NCBI GenBank assembly: GCA_017858325.1
Contig: JAFMBT010000001.1
Location: forward strand, 62,001-126,000
DNA from: Candidatus Planktophila sp.
GTDB lineage: Bacteria > Actinomycetota > Actinomycetes > Nanopelagicales > Nanopelagicaceae
Direction: 5' to 3'
Length of the DNA stretch: 64,000 nt
The notes under the pieces were generated by a model. The model saw only the letters and a program-made list of their open reading frames with translations. It was not told the DNA's origin and made no database searches. Position numbers and translations under genes: made by a program. How positions within the stretch are numbered: the first letter of the stretch is position 1; every line of letters starts with the position of its first letter. Below are positions 11,089 to 22,400 of the stretch, in pieces.

Positions 11089-12185
11089 GATCTCTCCTTC
11101 ACTAGGCACTCCTGTAGCGCGCTTAGAAATTTATTATTCTCATCGGTGGTGCCGATTGTTGTACGTAGATAACCCGATAATCCCATATCTCGAATCAATA
11201 TTCCGCGATCAAGCATCAATTTCCATAGTTCGTTTGACGTATGTGCAAAACCGGTAAAGAGAAGAAAGTTTGCCTGGCTAGGTAGAACTGATAAGCCCAT
11301 CTCCTGTAGGGATGCAGCAACACGTTCTCGGGCAGCTTTGAGTTCTCTCACTCCAGAGAGAAGTTCATCCTTGAAATCCAGCGCAACAAGGGCGGCACTT
11401 TGGGTCAGGGTACTGAGGTGATACGGCAGGCGCACCAACAACATGGCCTCAATCACAGATGGATGTGCAACGAGATACCCCACTCTGGCTCCGGCAAAAG
11501 CAAAAGCTTTACTCATTGTTCGAATCACAACTACATGAGGGTATTGCGCAATGAGTGTGACAGCAGATTCCTCATCAGAAAACTCTGCATAGGCTTCATC
11601 TACAACAAGGAGTCCTGTAACGTGCTGCGCGATTCTCTCGATATCGCCTAACTTAATGGCTTCACCCGTTGGATTATTTGGAGTGGTGAGAAAGGTAAGT
11701 CCTTGCGGATTCTTCTTAATCTGATTAAGCACGCTCTCGACATCAAGTGAAAAATCGTTCTCTCGTTTTCCGTCGATCCAATTCGTAGACGTCACTTTTG
11801 CGATGAGAGGATGCATAGAATATGACGGAATAAATCCGATGGCACCCTGTCCGCCACAAGCTAGGAATAAAGATTGAATAATTTCATTACTGCCATTTGC
11901 CGCCCAAATCTGGGCAGCAGTGAATTGCGTTGAGGATTGCTCATTGATATATGCGGCAAGGGCAGAGCGCAATGAGAGAGCGTCACGATCAGGGTAACGA
12001 TTAAGAGTAGAAGCCACCATAGAGATCTTTGTGGCAATTGCACCGGTGAGAGCCGCTGATAATGAATATGGATTCTCATTCGTGTTCAGCGCTGCATCTG
12101 CGGCAATCTGAGGTGCACCATATGGCGACAAGGGAGCAAGACTTGGTCGCAAGGGAAGCCAAGATGGCCAGTGTGAATCTGTCAT
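11085..12185 (-). CDS. hisC: Histidinol-phosphate aminotransferase
   Basis: [53 protein letters not shown]. Confidence 0.95.
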   Translation of the reverse strand: MTDSHWPSWLPLRPSLAPLSPYGAPQIAADAALNTNENPYSLSAALTGAIATKISMVASTLNRYPDRDALSLRSALAAYINEQSSTQFTAAQIWAANGSNEIIQSLFLACGGQGAIGFIPSYSMHPLIAKVTSTNWIDGKRENDFSLDVESVLNQIKKNPQGLTFLTTPNNPTGEAIKLGDIERIAQHVTGLLVVDEAYAEFSDEESAVTLIAQYPHVVVIRTMSKAFAFAGARVGYLVAHPSVIEAMLLVRLPYHLSTLTQSAALVALDFKDELLSGVRELKAARERVAASLQEMGLSVLPSQANFLLFTGFAHTSNELWKLMLDRGILIRDMGLSGYLRTTIGTTDENNKFLSALQECLVKERS

Positions 12186-13489
12186 GGTCTATCCAATCTG
12201 GCACTCATCGCCTGACCATGTGCGGGGAGATCTTCTGCTTCAGCCAAGGTAATGACAGTCTGGGCAATGTCACGAAAAGCTTTCTCGTCATATTCAATAA
12301 AGTGCAATCCGCGCAAGAATGTCGCTACAGAGAGACCGCTGCTGTGACAAGCACATCCCCCTGTTGGTAGCACGTGATTTGAACCTGCAGAGTAATCACC
12401 GAGGGAGACGGGTGTAAACGGACCGATAAATACTGCGCCGGCGTTTCTTACCTTTGCGCTATCCCTGTGTGCATTACGAGTCTGAATTTCAAGGTGCTCT
12501 GCAGCATATGCGTTGACAACATCTAAACCTTGCTCGATATCATCGACTAAAGCAATAGCACTTTGAATTCCAGATAGAGCGGTAGTAATTCGATCTGAGT
12601 GTTTAGTTAGAGGAACTTGTCTCTTCAATTCGATTTCTACTGCCTGCGCCAATTTAGGCGAATCTGTGACTAAGACTGCTGCTGCGATTACATCATGCTC
12701 GGCCTGGCTAATCAGATCTGCAGCGACATTTACTGGATCGGCCGAGTCATCAGCCAAGATTGCAATCTCAGTTGGCCCTGCCTCTGAATCAATCCCAATA
12801 ATTCCACGGAGCGCTCTCTTTGCTGCAGCAACGTAGATATTGCCCGGACCTGTAACAACATCACATTTGTCGCAGATATCCTCCATGCCGTAGGCAAAGA
12901 GCGCAATCGCCTGTGCACCACCTATCGCATAGACCTCTTCAATACCAAGGAGTGCGCACGTTGCAAGAATAGTTGGATGAGGTAATCCACCGAACTCTTT
13001 TTGAGGTGGTGATGCCACAGCAATGCTTGCAACCTGTGCAATTTGAGCTGGAATCACATTCATCATCACACTTGATGGGTAGACCGCGCGTCCTCCTGGG
13101 ACGTAGAGGCCTACCCGATCAACAGGTATCCATCTTTCGGTAACACTTCCACCATCAACAACCGTTGTGGTGACTTCATTGCGTTGCTGATCATTATGAA
13201 CTCTGCGAATACGTTCGACCGAAAGCTCAAGAGCTGCACGAACCGAAGGATCAAGTTGTGCCAGAGATGAATCGAGATCTTTCTGTGAGACCCGAAGGGT
13301 GGCAGGGCGAACGCCATCAAATTCCAAAGATAGATCGAGCAGGTCTGAAAGAGTTCCATTTTTAACGCGAGCCAATATTGGTTCAACGCTAGCCATCGCC
13401 TGATTGATATCGAGTGTGGCTCGAGGCAGACGCTCTTGATACCCCGCCTTTGACAGGCGAAGATTTCTGAGATCTACAGTGCGAATCAT
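12182..13489 (-). CDS. hisD: Histidinol dehydrogenase
   Basis: [53 protein letters not shown]. Confidence 0.96.
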   Translation of the reverse strand: MIRTVDLRNLRLSKAGYQERLPRATLDINQAMASVEPILARVKNGTLSDLLDLSLEFDGVRPATLRVSQKDLDSSLAQLDPSVRAALELSVERIRRVHNDQQRNEVTTTVVDGGSVTERWIPVDRVGLYVPGGRAVYPSSVMMNVIPAQIAQVASIAVASPPQKEFGGLPHPTILATCALLGIEEVYAIGGAQAIALFAYGMEDICDKCDVVTGPGNIYVAAAKRALRGIIGIDSEAGPTEIAILADDSADPVNVAADLISQAEHDVIAAAVLVTDSPKLAQAVEIELKRQVPLTKHSDRITTALSGIQSAIALVDDIEQGLDVVNAYAAEHLEIQTRNAHRDSAKVRNAGAVFIGPFTPVSLGDYSAGSNHVLPTGGCACHSSGLSVATFLRGLHFIEYDEKAFRDIAQTVITLAEAEDLPAHGQAMSARLDRP

Positions 13490-13540
13490 GTGCTCAGTCT
13501 ACTTTGAGCCGCCCCTACGGTGAGTCATGAATTACTGAAC

Positions 13541-16500
13541 TTAGCTCCGAACTAAACAATCTGGGCCAAGAATGCTCTTGAGGTCCGCGCTTAAACTCGG
13601 AGAAGAAGTGACAAGGGCATCGATCTTCATCATCGTATTGGAGCCTTCATCATTAATTTGCAGATGGACTTCTCGTTTACCTGGGTGAGAGCGGAGAATC
13701 TCTTTGATTCGATCAACAATGGGAGGAGTGCACGAAGAGATCGGGAGCGAGATCAGCAACGGACCCACGGGACCGCTAGTGATGTCGAGGGGCGACATTT
13801 CAAAAGCGCTAAATCGCACTTGATCTTCACGGCGATCTACTCGACCTCTGATCGTTACAACGCGATCTTCAATCAAGCTAAGGGCGTATTGATTGTATGT
13901 ATTGGAGAAGAAGAGTACTTCTAGCGCACCTTCAAGATCTTCAATTGTGACAATTGCCCAGGATGAACCTTGCCGAGAAACTTTGCGAGAAATTCCTGTG
14001 ATCAATCCGCCGATGGTGACAGATCCTTCCTGGATTCCCCCGTCATCAAGGAGGGCGCTAATAGACATATCTGTATTGGAGCGAAGGATGTGCTCGACTC
14101 CGAGAAGTGGATGGTCTGAAACATAGAGTCCAAGCATCTCTCTTTCAAAGGCAAGGAGTGTTGCTTTATCCCATTCGCCAGTAGGAATATCGATTTCAAG
14201 TCCGCTCATCTGAGAACCACCGATATCACCGAAGAGATCAAATTGACCAATAGCTTCTGCTCGCTTGCTCTCAATCACAGCATCAATAGCTGTGAGGTGA
14301 ACTGCAACGAGTCCTTTGCGATGATGTCCAAGTTCATCAAAGGCACCTGCCTTAATCAAAGACTCAATAGTTTTTTTATTACAGACTTGCGCATCTACTT
14401 TGGCTAAGAAATCGCCGAATGAGGTGAATGCACCTTTTGCTTCACGAGCACTTTTGATTGATGCAACAACACCCTCTCCAACATTTCTAATTGCTGCCAG
14501 ACCAAATCTGATGTCTTTGCCTCTAGGGGTGTATTCAGAATTGGACTCATTGACATCAGGAGGCAGAACGCTGATTCCCATGCGTCGACATTCAGAGAGA
14601 TAGAGCGCTGACTTATCTTTGTCATCTCGAACACTCGTTAAAAGTGCGGCCATATACTCAGTTGGGTAGTTAGCCTTGAGGTAAGCAGTCCAGAAGGAGA
14701 CGACACCATAGCCGGCAGAGTGCGCACGGTTGAAGGCGTAATCTGAGAATGGAATAAGAACTTCCCATAATCGCTTAATAGCGGCATCACCAAAGCCATT
14801 TGATTTCATGCCCGCTTCAAATGGGATGTACTCCTTATCAAGGATCTCTTTATTCTTCTTTCCCATTGCTTTTCGAAGCAGATCTGCGCGGCCGAGAGAG
14901 AAACCCGCAACTTTCTGCGCAATCGCCATCACCTGTTCCTGATAAACAATTAATCCATATGTATCGCCGAGAATTTCAGCCAACGGCTCGCGAAGTTCTG
15001 GGTGAATCGCCTCGACTGGTTTTCTGCCATTCTTTCGATCGGCATAGTTATTGTGTGCATTTTCCCCCATAGGACCAGGTCGATAGAGAGCGATGACGGC
15101 TGAGATGTCGGCGAAAGAATCGGGAGCCATGCTGCGAAGAAGGGCGCGCATTGGTCCACCATCGAGCTGAAAAACGCCAAGAGTATCTCCACGACTTAAG
15201 AGCTCGAAAGTTTTCTGGTTAGCGAGAGGGAGATCCTCCAAAATAATATCTATATTCAAATTGAGTTTGATATTTTGGAGCGCATCATCCAAGACTGAAA
15301 GATTTCTCAGCCCCAAGAAATCCATCTTTAACAAGCCCGTAGCCTCGCATGCGCCCATATCGAACTGCGTGATGATCGCACCATCTGCTTCGCGGCGATG
15401 AATTGGGATAACATCGAGCAGCGGCTCTCGCGAAAGAATCACGCCAGCAGCGTGCACTCCCCATTGACGTTTCAGACCCTCTAAGCCTTTTGCTAGATCA
15501 ACTACGCGCTTTGAATCTGCATCTGTCTCATAAAGGGTGCGAAACTCACCCGCCTCACCATGTCGAGGATCATCCTTATCAAAAATTCCACCGAGTGTAA
15601 TGTCTTTACCCATCACTGACGGAGGCAGAGCCTTAGTGAGTTTTTCACCAATTACATAGGGATAGCCAAGCACGCGTGTGGCATCTTTTAGCGCTTGTTT
15701 AGATTTAATAGTTCCGTATGTGATTATCTGCGCCACGCGATCATCACCATATTTTTCAGTGGCGTAACGAATCATCTCTGATCTGCGACGTTCGTCAAAG
15801 TCCAGATCTATATCTGGCATAGAGATACGTTCAGGATTAAGGAATCGTTCGAAGAGAAGTCCATGTTCGAGTGGATCAAGACCAGTGATACCGAGTGCAT
15901 ATGCAACTAATGAACCAGCTGCTGATCCTCGGCCCGGCCCCACTCGAATTCCCACTTCACGCGCGTGAGAGCAGAGGTCTGCAACCACAAGAAAGTAACC
16001 AGGAAAGCCCATCTTGATCATGACGTCGAGCTCGTAATCCAAGCGCTGCAGATGAACTGGTGTGACCCGACCTCCGAGTCGAGACTTTAATCCTTCGTGA
16101 GAGAGCGCACGAAGCCAGCTATCTTCACTCTCTCCCTGAGGAACTTCAAAACGAGGAAGTAGATTCTCACCTTCCCGCAATGTGACATTGCAACGCTCTG
16201 CGATTAATAAGGTGTTGTCACAGGATTCAGGAATATCTTTAAAAAGTTCGCGCATCTGTGCAGCTGTCTTTACATAAAATTCATGGTTATCAAATTTGAA
16301 TCTCTTCGGGTCGGCAAGAGTTGATCCTGACTGCACACAGAGCAGGGCTTCATGTGCTGCGCCATCTTCTGCGAAGGTGTAATGCAGATCGTTAGTTGCA
16401 AGAAGGGGAAGCTTAAGCTCTTTAGCCAACTTCAGAAGATCTTCTCTCACTCGACTCTCGATATCGATTCCATGATCCATCAGCTCTAAGTAGAAGTTAG

Positions 16501-17053
16501 ATGCTCCGAAAATATCTCTGTAATCACTTGCAGCTCGTAGCGCTTCTTGATAATTTCCCATACGAAGGCGAGTTTGAATCTCACCACCTGGGCAGCCAGT
16601 TGTTGCAATCAATCCATCGGCATAACGAGAGAGGAGCTCTCGATCCATTCTGGGCTTGTAGTAATACCCCTCAAGAGATGCCAAGGATGAGAGTCTGAAC
16701 AAGTTAGCAAGACCCTGATTGTTCTCTGCGAGGATTGTCATATGAGTATATGCGCCGCCGCCTGAGACATCATCGTCTCCACCGCTTGCCCATTGCACCC
16801 GCTTTTTTTCATGGCGAGACTCTGGCGCCACATAGGCTTCGATACCGATAATTGGCTTTACCCCAACACTGGTTGCCTGTTTGTAAAAATCAAATGCACC
16901 GAAAACATTTCCATGATCTGTCATTGCAATCGCTGGCATTTGCTGGCGTGCAACTTCTGCAACTAAATCACCAACACGAGCAGCGCCATCGAGCATCGAA
17001 TACTCTGTATGGACGTGCAGATGAACAAATGAATCTGAAGGTTTTCCGGTCAT
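13541..17053 (-). CDS. dnaE: DNA polymerase III alpha subunit
   Basis: 1170 aa; PHP domain FVHLHVHTEYSMLDGAA, VGPGRGSAAGSLVAY, PDIDLDFDERRR, FNRAHSAGYG. Confidence 0.96.
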   Translation of the reverse strand: MTGKPSDSFVHLHVHTEYSMLDGAARVGDLVAEVARQQMPAIAMTDHGNVFGAFDFYKQATSVGVKPIIGIEAYVAPESRHEKKRVQWASGGDDDVSGGGAYTHMTILAENNQGLANLFRLSSLASLEGYYYKPRMDRELLSRYADGLIATTGCPGGEIQTRLRMGNYQEALRAASDYRDIFGASNFYLELMDHGIDIESRVREDLLKLAKELKLPLLATNDLHYTFAEDGAAHEALLCVQSGSTLADPKRFKFDNHEFYVKTAAQMRELFKDIPESCDNTLLIAERCNVTLREGENLLPRFEVPQGESEDSWLRALSHEGLKSRLGGRVTPVHLQRLDYELDVMIKMGFPGYFLVVADLCSHAREVGIRVGPGRGSAAGSLVAYALGITGLDPLEHGLLFERFLNPERISMPDIDLDFDERRRSEMIRYATEKYGDDRVAQIITYGTIKSKQALKDATRVLGYPYVIGEKLTKALPPSVMGKDITLGGIFDKDDPRHGEAGEFRTLYETDADSKRVVDLAKGLEGLKRQWGVHAAGVILSREPLLDVIPIHRREADGAIITQFDMGACEATGLLKMDFLGLRNLSVLDDALQNIKLNLNIDIILEDLPLANQKTFELLSRGDTLGVFQLDGGPMRALLRSMAPDSFADISAVIALYRPGPMGENAHNNYADRKNGRKPVEAIHPELREPLAEILGDTYGLIVYQEQVMAIAQKVAGFSLGRADLLRKAMGKKNKEILDKEYIPFEAGMKSNGFGDAAIKRLWEVLIPFSDYAFNRAHSAGYGVVSFWTAYLKANYPTEYMAALLTSVRDDKDKSALYLSECRRMGISVLPPDVNESNSEYTPRGKDIRFGLAAIRNVGEGVVASIKSAREAKGAFTSFGDFLAKVDAQVCNKKTIESLIKAGAFDELGHHRKGLVAVHLTAIDAVIESKRAEAIGQFDLFGDIGGSQMSGLEIDIPTGEWDKATLLAFEREMLGLYVSDHPLLGVEHILRSNTDMSISALLDDGGIQEGSVTIGGLITGISRKVSRQGSSWAIVTIEDLEGALEVLFFSNTYNQYALSLIEDRVVTIRGRVDRREDQVRFSAFEMSPLDITSGPVGPLLISLPISSCTPPIVDRIKEILRSHPGKREVHLQINDEGSNTMMKIDALVTSSPSLSADLKSILGPDCLVRS

Positions 17054-17072
17054 AGGCTGGCTAAATTAGCAC

Positions 17073-18020
17073 TTACGGAATCACGGCATCGGATAGCAAC
17101 GCCAGGCAAGCCTGAAGGTCAACTGGATACTCAACCTTAAACTCCATCGACTCGCCGGTGATCGGGTGGGCAAAGGCCAACTCCTTGGCATGAAGCCAGG
17201 GACGCGACATCTGAAGTGATTTCGCCAGTACTGGATCTGCGCCGTATGTGGTGTCTCCGACGAGTGGGTGATTGAGCGCACTCATATGCACCCGGATCTG
17301 ATGGGTTCTTCCAGTTTCAAGTTCAACCTGAACCATCGTCACGCCGCGGTAATACTCAATCAGTTCATAATGCGTGATGCTCTCCTTACCGTCTGCAACA
17401 ACAGCAAATCGGTGATCAATTTTTGGGTGACGATCAATGGGCGCATCTATTGTTCCAGTGGGCGGATCAATATGCCCTTGAATAATTGCATGGTATGTTT
17501 TTTTAACGCTACGTGTTCTAAATGCTTCTTTCAATACTGTAAATGCCCGATCAGTTTTTGCAACAACCATGAGGCCACTTGTTCCTACATCCAATCGATG
17601 GACAATCCCCGCGCGCTCAGCGGCTCCAGATGTAGATATTGTGTAGCCAGCTGCGGCGAGAGCCCCCACAACAGTTGGTCCGTGCCAACCTGGACTTGGG
17701 TGAGCGGCACACCCCACAGGTTTGTTAATAACAACAATATGGTCATCGTTATAAACAACATCTAAACCGTCTAAAGGTGTCAATGGAATCGCTTCACGCT
17801 CAATGGTTTCAGGGAGTAGAACTTCAATTACCTGAGCAGTACTTACTCTCTCGGATTTTCCGAGCGGTATACCTGCGCAGGTAATGTCGCCATCTTCGAT
17901 TAATCGCACAATGGCAGATCGAGATAATCCCAATACACGAACTAATGCGCTATCTATACGTTCTCCCGCGACGCCTTCTGGGACGCTGAGTATTCGCAAC
18001 TCTCTTGCCACCTGCGCCAC
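17073..18020 (-). CDS. rluD: RluA/RluD-family 23S rRNA pseudouridine synthase
   Basis: S4-like N-terminus, INKPVGCAAHPSPG, GIVHRLDVGTSGLMVVAKT, LETGRTHQIRVH. Confidence 0.94.
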   Translation of the reverse strand: MAQVARELRILSVPEGVAGERIDSALVRVLGLSRSAIVRLIEDGDITCAGIPLGKSERVSTAQVIEVLLPETIEREAIPLTPLDGLDVVYNDDHIVVINKPVGCAAHPSPGWHGPTVVGALAAAGYTISTSGAAERAGIVHRLDVGTSGLMVVAKTDRAFTVLKEAFRTRSVKKTYHAIIQGHIDPPTGTIDAPIDRHPKIDHRFAVVADGKESITHYELIEYYRGVTMVQVELETGRTHQIRVHMSALNHPLVGDTTYGADPVLAKSLQMSRPWLHAKELAFAHPITGESMEFKVEYPVDLQACLALLSDAVIP

Positions 18021-18527
18021 CTACTTTTTCTGATCGCCCGTGGGGGCAAAGGGAGGGATCTCCTTAGTGATCAACAGTACTGATAGAACGGCTGCACACA
18101 CTATTGCAATATCTGCAATATTAAAGACTGGCCAGCGTGGTAGTTCGATCCAATCAATAACATGGCCATTAAATACTGAGGGTTCCCGAAAGATTCGATC
18201 TGTAAGATTTCCTAGAATTCCTCCGAGGGCCAGTCCTAAGACGATCGACCACCAACGATTAATAATTTTGATTGCAAAGTAAGCAATGCCTGCAACGGCA
18301 AACCCTGAAAGAATTGTAAAGACAAATGTCAAACTTGTACCGACGCTAAAGGCTGCCCCTGGATTAAAGACCAGGCGAAGTTGGAGAAAAGATCCGAGAA
18401 TGGGCGTGGGCTTTACCTGACTAATCGAATTTAGCGCCCACACTTTTGTCGAGAAATCTAAGGCCCAAATCAGCGCTGCTACGAAATAGAGGCGTTGCCA
18501 ATGAAAAGCGAATTTGGGCAAGGGCAC
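18021..18527 (-). CDS. lspA: Lipoprotein signal peptidase
   Basis: DFSTKVWA, NPGAAFSVG, GGILGNLTDRIF, FNIADIAI. Confidence 0.94.
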   Translation of the reverse strand: MPLPKFAFHWQRLYFVAALIWALDFSTKVWALNSISQVKPTPILGSFLQLRLVFNPGAAFSVGTSLTFVFTILSGFAVAGIAYFAIKIINRWWSIVLGLALGGILGNLTDRIFREPSVFNGHVIDWIELPRWPVFNIADIAIVCAAVLSVLLITKEIPPFAPTGDQKK

Positions 18528-18529
18528 TG

Positions 18530-19366
18530 TTAGCGCCGCTCTTCTTTCTGCTTACAGATCATGCATAACGTTGCCCGAGGAAATACATGGAGTCGTTCTT
18601 TTCCAATGGGATTAGAACAATCTTCACAACTTCCATAGCTCTTATTGTCAATTCGAACAAGAGCACGCTCTGTCTGTAAGACCATGTCACGTGCATTAGT
18701 GACAAGAGACATTTCATGTTCGCGTTCAAAAGTTTTTGTTCCTGAGTCAGCTTGGTCATCGCCAGCACCTTCTCCAGAATCTGCAATCAGATCTTCCATC
18801 TCGGCTTCAATAACTTCCAGCTCATGCTTGAGTCTTGTGAGTTCTTTTGCCAATTCAACCCGAATAGCTTTGAGCTCAGTTGCACTCCACGGAGCTTCAC
18901 CGGCCGCAGCGGTCACTGGTGTCGGTGCAGATTTGATCGGCTTAAGTCGTGCAACTTTCTTTCCACTCTTGACCGGACGAGCAGGTGGTGGCATAACAAG
19001 ACGTCGTTCTTCAACTACAGGCGCTGCAATAGGTGCTACCACTGTTGCCACAGATACTGTCTGAGACTTCTCATCAACTGTCAGAGTTGGCTTCCCGCTC
19101 TTTGAAGGAAATGGTCGACCTGGTGCGCTCTTTTTTACGGGAGCTTTCTTTACCGGCGCTTTCTTGGCTGGCAGCTTCTTTGCTGGCGCCTTCTTCACAA
19201 CTTTTTTAGTGGCCGCCTTCTTTACCGCTGCCTTCTTTACGGCAGCTTTCTTGACCGGAGCCTTCTTCTTCGCTTTCAAAGATCGGGCCGCCGCCTTCTT
19301 CACTACCTTTTTTGCTGACACGGCGCGCACCCTATGCGCTTTTTCCACTTCTACCAAATCTGCCAC
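18530..19366 (-). CDS. DksA/TraR C4 zinc-finger protein with a long Lys/Ala/Pro-rich histone H1-like N-terminal region
   Basis: C-terminal YGSCEDCSNPIGKERLHVFPRATLCMICKQ; N-terminal AKKAPVKK/AAVKK repeats. Confidence 0.88.
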   Translation of the reverse strand: MADLVEVEKAHRVRAVSAKKVVKKAAARSLKAKKKAPVKKAAVKKAAVKKAATKKVVKKAPAKKLPAKKAPVKKAPVKKSAPGRPFPSKSGKPTLTVDEKSQTVSVATVVAPIAAPVVEERRLVMPPPARPVKSGKKVARLKPIKSAPTPVTAAAGEAPWSATELKAIRVELAKELTRLKHELEVIEAEMEDLIADSGEGAGDDQADSGTKTFEREHEMSLVTNARDMVLQTERALVRIDNKSYGSCEDCSNPIGKERLHVFPRATLCMICKQKEERR

Positions 19367-19458
19367 TCGATTTCACAGGATATTAGTTGAGAACGCGCTG
19401 GCCCTATGGCCTCCTCGTCGCCAACGCTGAACTCCCCTGCATTAGACTCGGCTCCCTC

Positions 19459-22400
19459 ATGAGTTCACAATTTCGTCCGCTTCCTACGCAGATTGATCTG
19501 CCAGCGATGGAGCGTTCCATCCTCGATCTATGGCGGCGCAGCGAAATCTTCGAGCGCTCACTATCTGCGCGAGTAGGTAACGAGCCGTGGACATTTTATG
19601 AAGGTCCTCCTACAGCCAATGGGATGCCTGGAACTCACCATATTGAGGCCCGAGTCTTCAAAGATGTTTTCCCTCGCTTTCACACGATGAAAGGCAAATT
19701 CGTTTCTCGTAAAGCGGGATGGGATTGCCATGGTCTGCCGGTTGAAATTGCCGTTGAGAAAGAACTTGGCTTCTCCGGTAAAGGAGATATCGAAAAATAC
19801 GGGATTGCAGCATTTAATGATAAATGTCGTGAGTCGGTAACCAGACATGTGAGCGCCTTCACAACAATGACAGAGCGCATGGGTTTCTGGGTTGATTTCG
19901 ATCAAGCGTATTGGACGATGTCACCCGAATATGTCGAAAGTGAGTGGTGGTCTCTGAAAGAGATCTGGAAGAAAGGACTGCTGGTACAAGATCATCGCGT
20001 TGCGCCCTATTGCCCACGTTGCGGAACGGGTTTAAGTGATCACGAGCTAGCGCAAGGCTATGAAACCGTTACCGATCCATCAGTTTTTGTTCGATTCCCA
20101 GTTACTTCTGGTGACTTGGTAGCACTCGATGCAGTGCTACTTGTCTGGACAACAACACCGTGGACACTAGTTTCTAATACAGCGATTGCGGTTCATCCTG
20201 ACGTTGATTACGTAGCTGCTCGAGTAACTCATGAGAATGTGAGTGAAGTTTTGGTGGTTGCCGAGGCACTGATTAGTAGCCTTACAGGTGATGTAGAAAT
20301 TCTGAAACGCTTTAAGGGAACTACTCTCGAAAGAGTTCACTATAAACGACCACTAGATTATGTCGACATTCCAAATTCGCACTTTGTCGTACTTGCAACC
20401 TATGTGACAACCGAAGATGGAACAGGATTAGTTCACCAGTCCCCTGCCTTCGGCGCGGATGACTTGCAAGTTTGCCGCGCATATGGACTGCCCGTTATTA
20501 ATCCAATCGCACCAGATGGCACATTTTTAGCTGATGTCCCAGTTGTTGGTGGCCTCTTCTTTAAGGATGCTGACAAACCATTAGTGAAGGAACTCAAATC
20601 TCGTGGAGTGTTATATAGACATCTGCAGTACGAGCACCAGTATCCTCATTGTTGGCGATGCCATACAGCCCTTATTTATTACGCACAACCATCGTGGTAC
20701 ATTCGAACCACTGCGATAAAAGATGCCCTCATCCGTGAGAATGAGAAGACGAATTGGCATCCTGAGACAATTAAGACCGGTCGATATGGTGACTGGCTTG
20801 AGAACAATATTGATTGGGCTCTTTCTCGCAATCGTTTCTGGGGAACACCCCTACCTATCTGGCGCTGTGAGAACAAGCATGAAGAGTGTGTCGCCTCACT
20901 CAAAGAACTAGGCGAGCTCGCCGGTCAGAATCTGCTTGAACTCGATCCTCATCGTCCATTTGTTGATGACATCACCTTTGCATGTCCTCAATGCGCCTGC
21001 GTCATGACTCGCGTTCCCGAAGTTATTGATTGCTGGTTTGATTCTGGTGCAATGCCATTTGCTCAGTGGGGATACCCACATAAGGAAGGTTCCAAGGAGA
21101 AGTTTGAATCAGCATATCCAGCAGATTTTATCTGCGAGGCGATAGATCAGACACGCGGTTGGTTCTACACGCTCATGACTATTGGAACGCTGGTCTTTGA
21201 TCAATCCTCATATAAGAGCGTTCTCTGCCTTGGTCACATTCTCGATAAAGATGGTCGCAAAATGAGTAAGCATCTGGGAAATGTGCTTGAACCGATTGCT
21301 CTGATGGATCAACATGGCGCCGATGCGGTGCGTTGGTACATGCTCGCTGCGGGATCACCATGGTCGGCGCGTCGCGTAGGACACGATGCCATCAGTGACG
21401 TTGTACGAAAAACTCTTCTGACCTACTGGAATACGCTCTCATTCCACGCTCTCTACGCCAATGCTTCTGAGTTCGATCTAGCGAGTGCACCAGCTGTTTC
21501 CGAACGCTCTCTAATGGACCATTGGATTCTCTCTGAATTAAACATTCTGATTGAAGAAGTTGATAAGGCATATACAGGTTTTGATTCACAGACAGCAGGG
21601 CGAGTCCTTGCCACTTTCATTGATGATCTTTCGAACTGGTATGTCAGACGTTCACGACGCCGTTTCTGGGATGGCGATCTGGCTGCTATGGCTACATTGC
21701 ATGAATGTGTTCTCACTCTTACTCAGTTACTTGCACCGATGGTGCCATTTATTACAGAGCATGCCTGGCAAGAGCTCATTCTTCCTGCAGATCCTTCACT
21801 TGTGGAATCTGTACATTTGAGTGACTTTCCAATCTCTCAATCAACTCTCGTTAATCGAAGATTAAGTGCTCAAGTCGCAATGACTCGTAGGGTTGTTGAA
21901 CAAGGACGCGCAGCTCGTGCTGAATCTGGAGTGAAAATTCGACAACCTCTAGGCCGTGCCCTGATATCAGCTCCAGGTTGGCACGAACTCCCACGAGAGA
22001 TGAAAGATCAGATCGCTGATGAGCTTAATGTTCTCGAGCTGGCAGATATTGCAGATGCAGATGGAGATCTTGTCAACGTTTCAGTCAAGGCAAACTTTAA
22101 ATCTTTGGGTGCAAAATATGGTCCAGATGTGCAAAAAATTGCCAAACTGATTACCTCAGCTGATGCAACCTCTCTTGTCCGAACACTCCGCAAAGATAAA
22201 ACCACACTTCTAGCAACATATGAAATTAATGTGCATGATCTTGTGATTACAGAAGTTCCAAAGAGTGGATGGATGGTTGCAAGTCATGATGGTGAATCAG
22301 TAGCTCTGGATTTGACGCTAACGCCAGAGCTTATTCAGTCGGGCTTAGTGCGTGAAGTCATTAGATTTATCCAAGAGAAACGCAAGTCAGATGGCTTTGA

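Noticed and set aside
14624-14639. Near-match to a LexA box (TCGAACACTCGTTAAA)
   Set aside because: Lies in the middle of dnaE coding sequence, not near any start, and the second half-site is imperfect
18645-19105. Plus-strand ORFs opposite the DksA/TraR-like gene
   Set aside because: Antisense shadow ORFs created by the low-complexity KKA repeats; no domain similarity
19367-19458. Possible T-box riboswitch upstream of ileS
   Set aside because: Only ~90 nt between the divergent starts; no T-box bulge sequence or specifier stem was recognised
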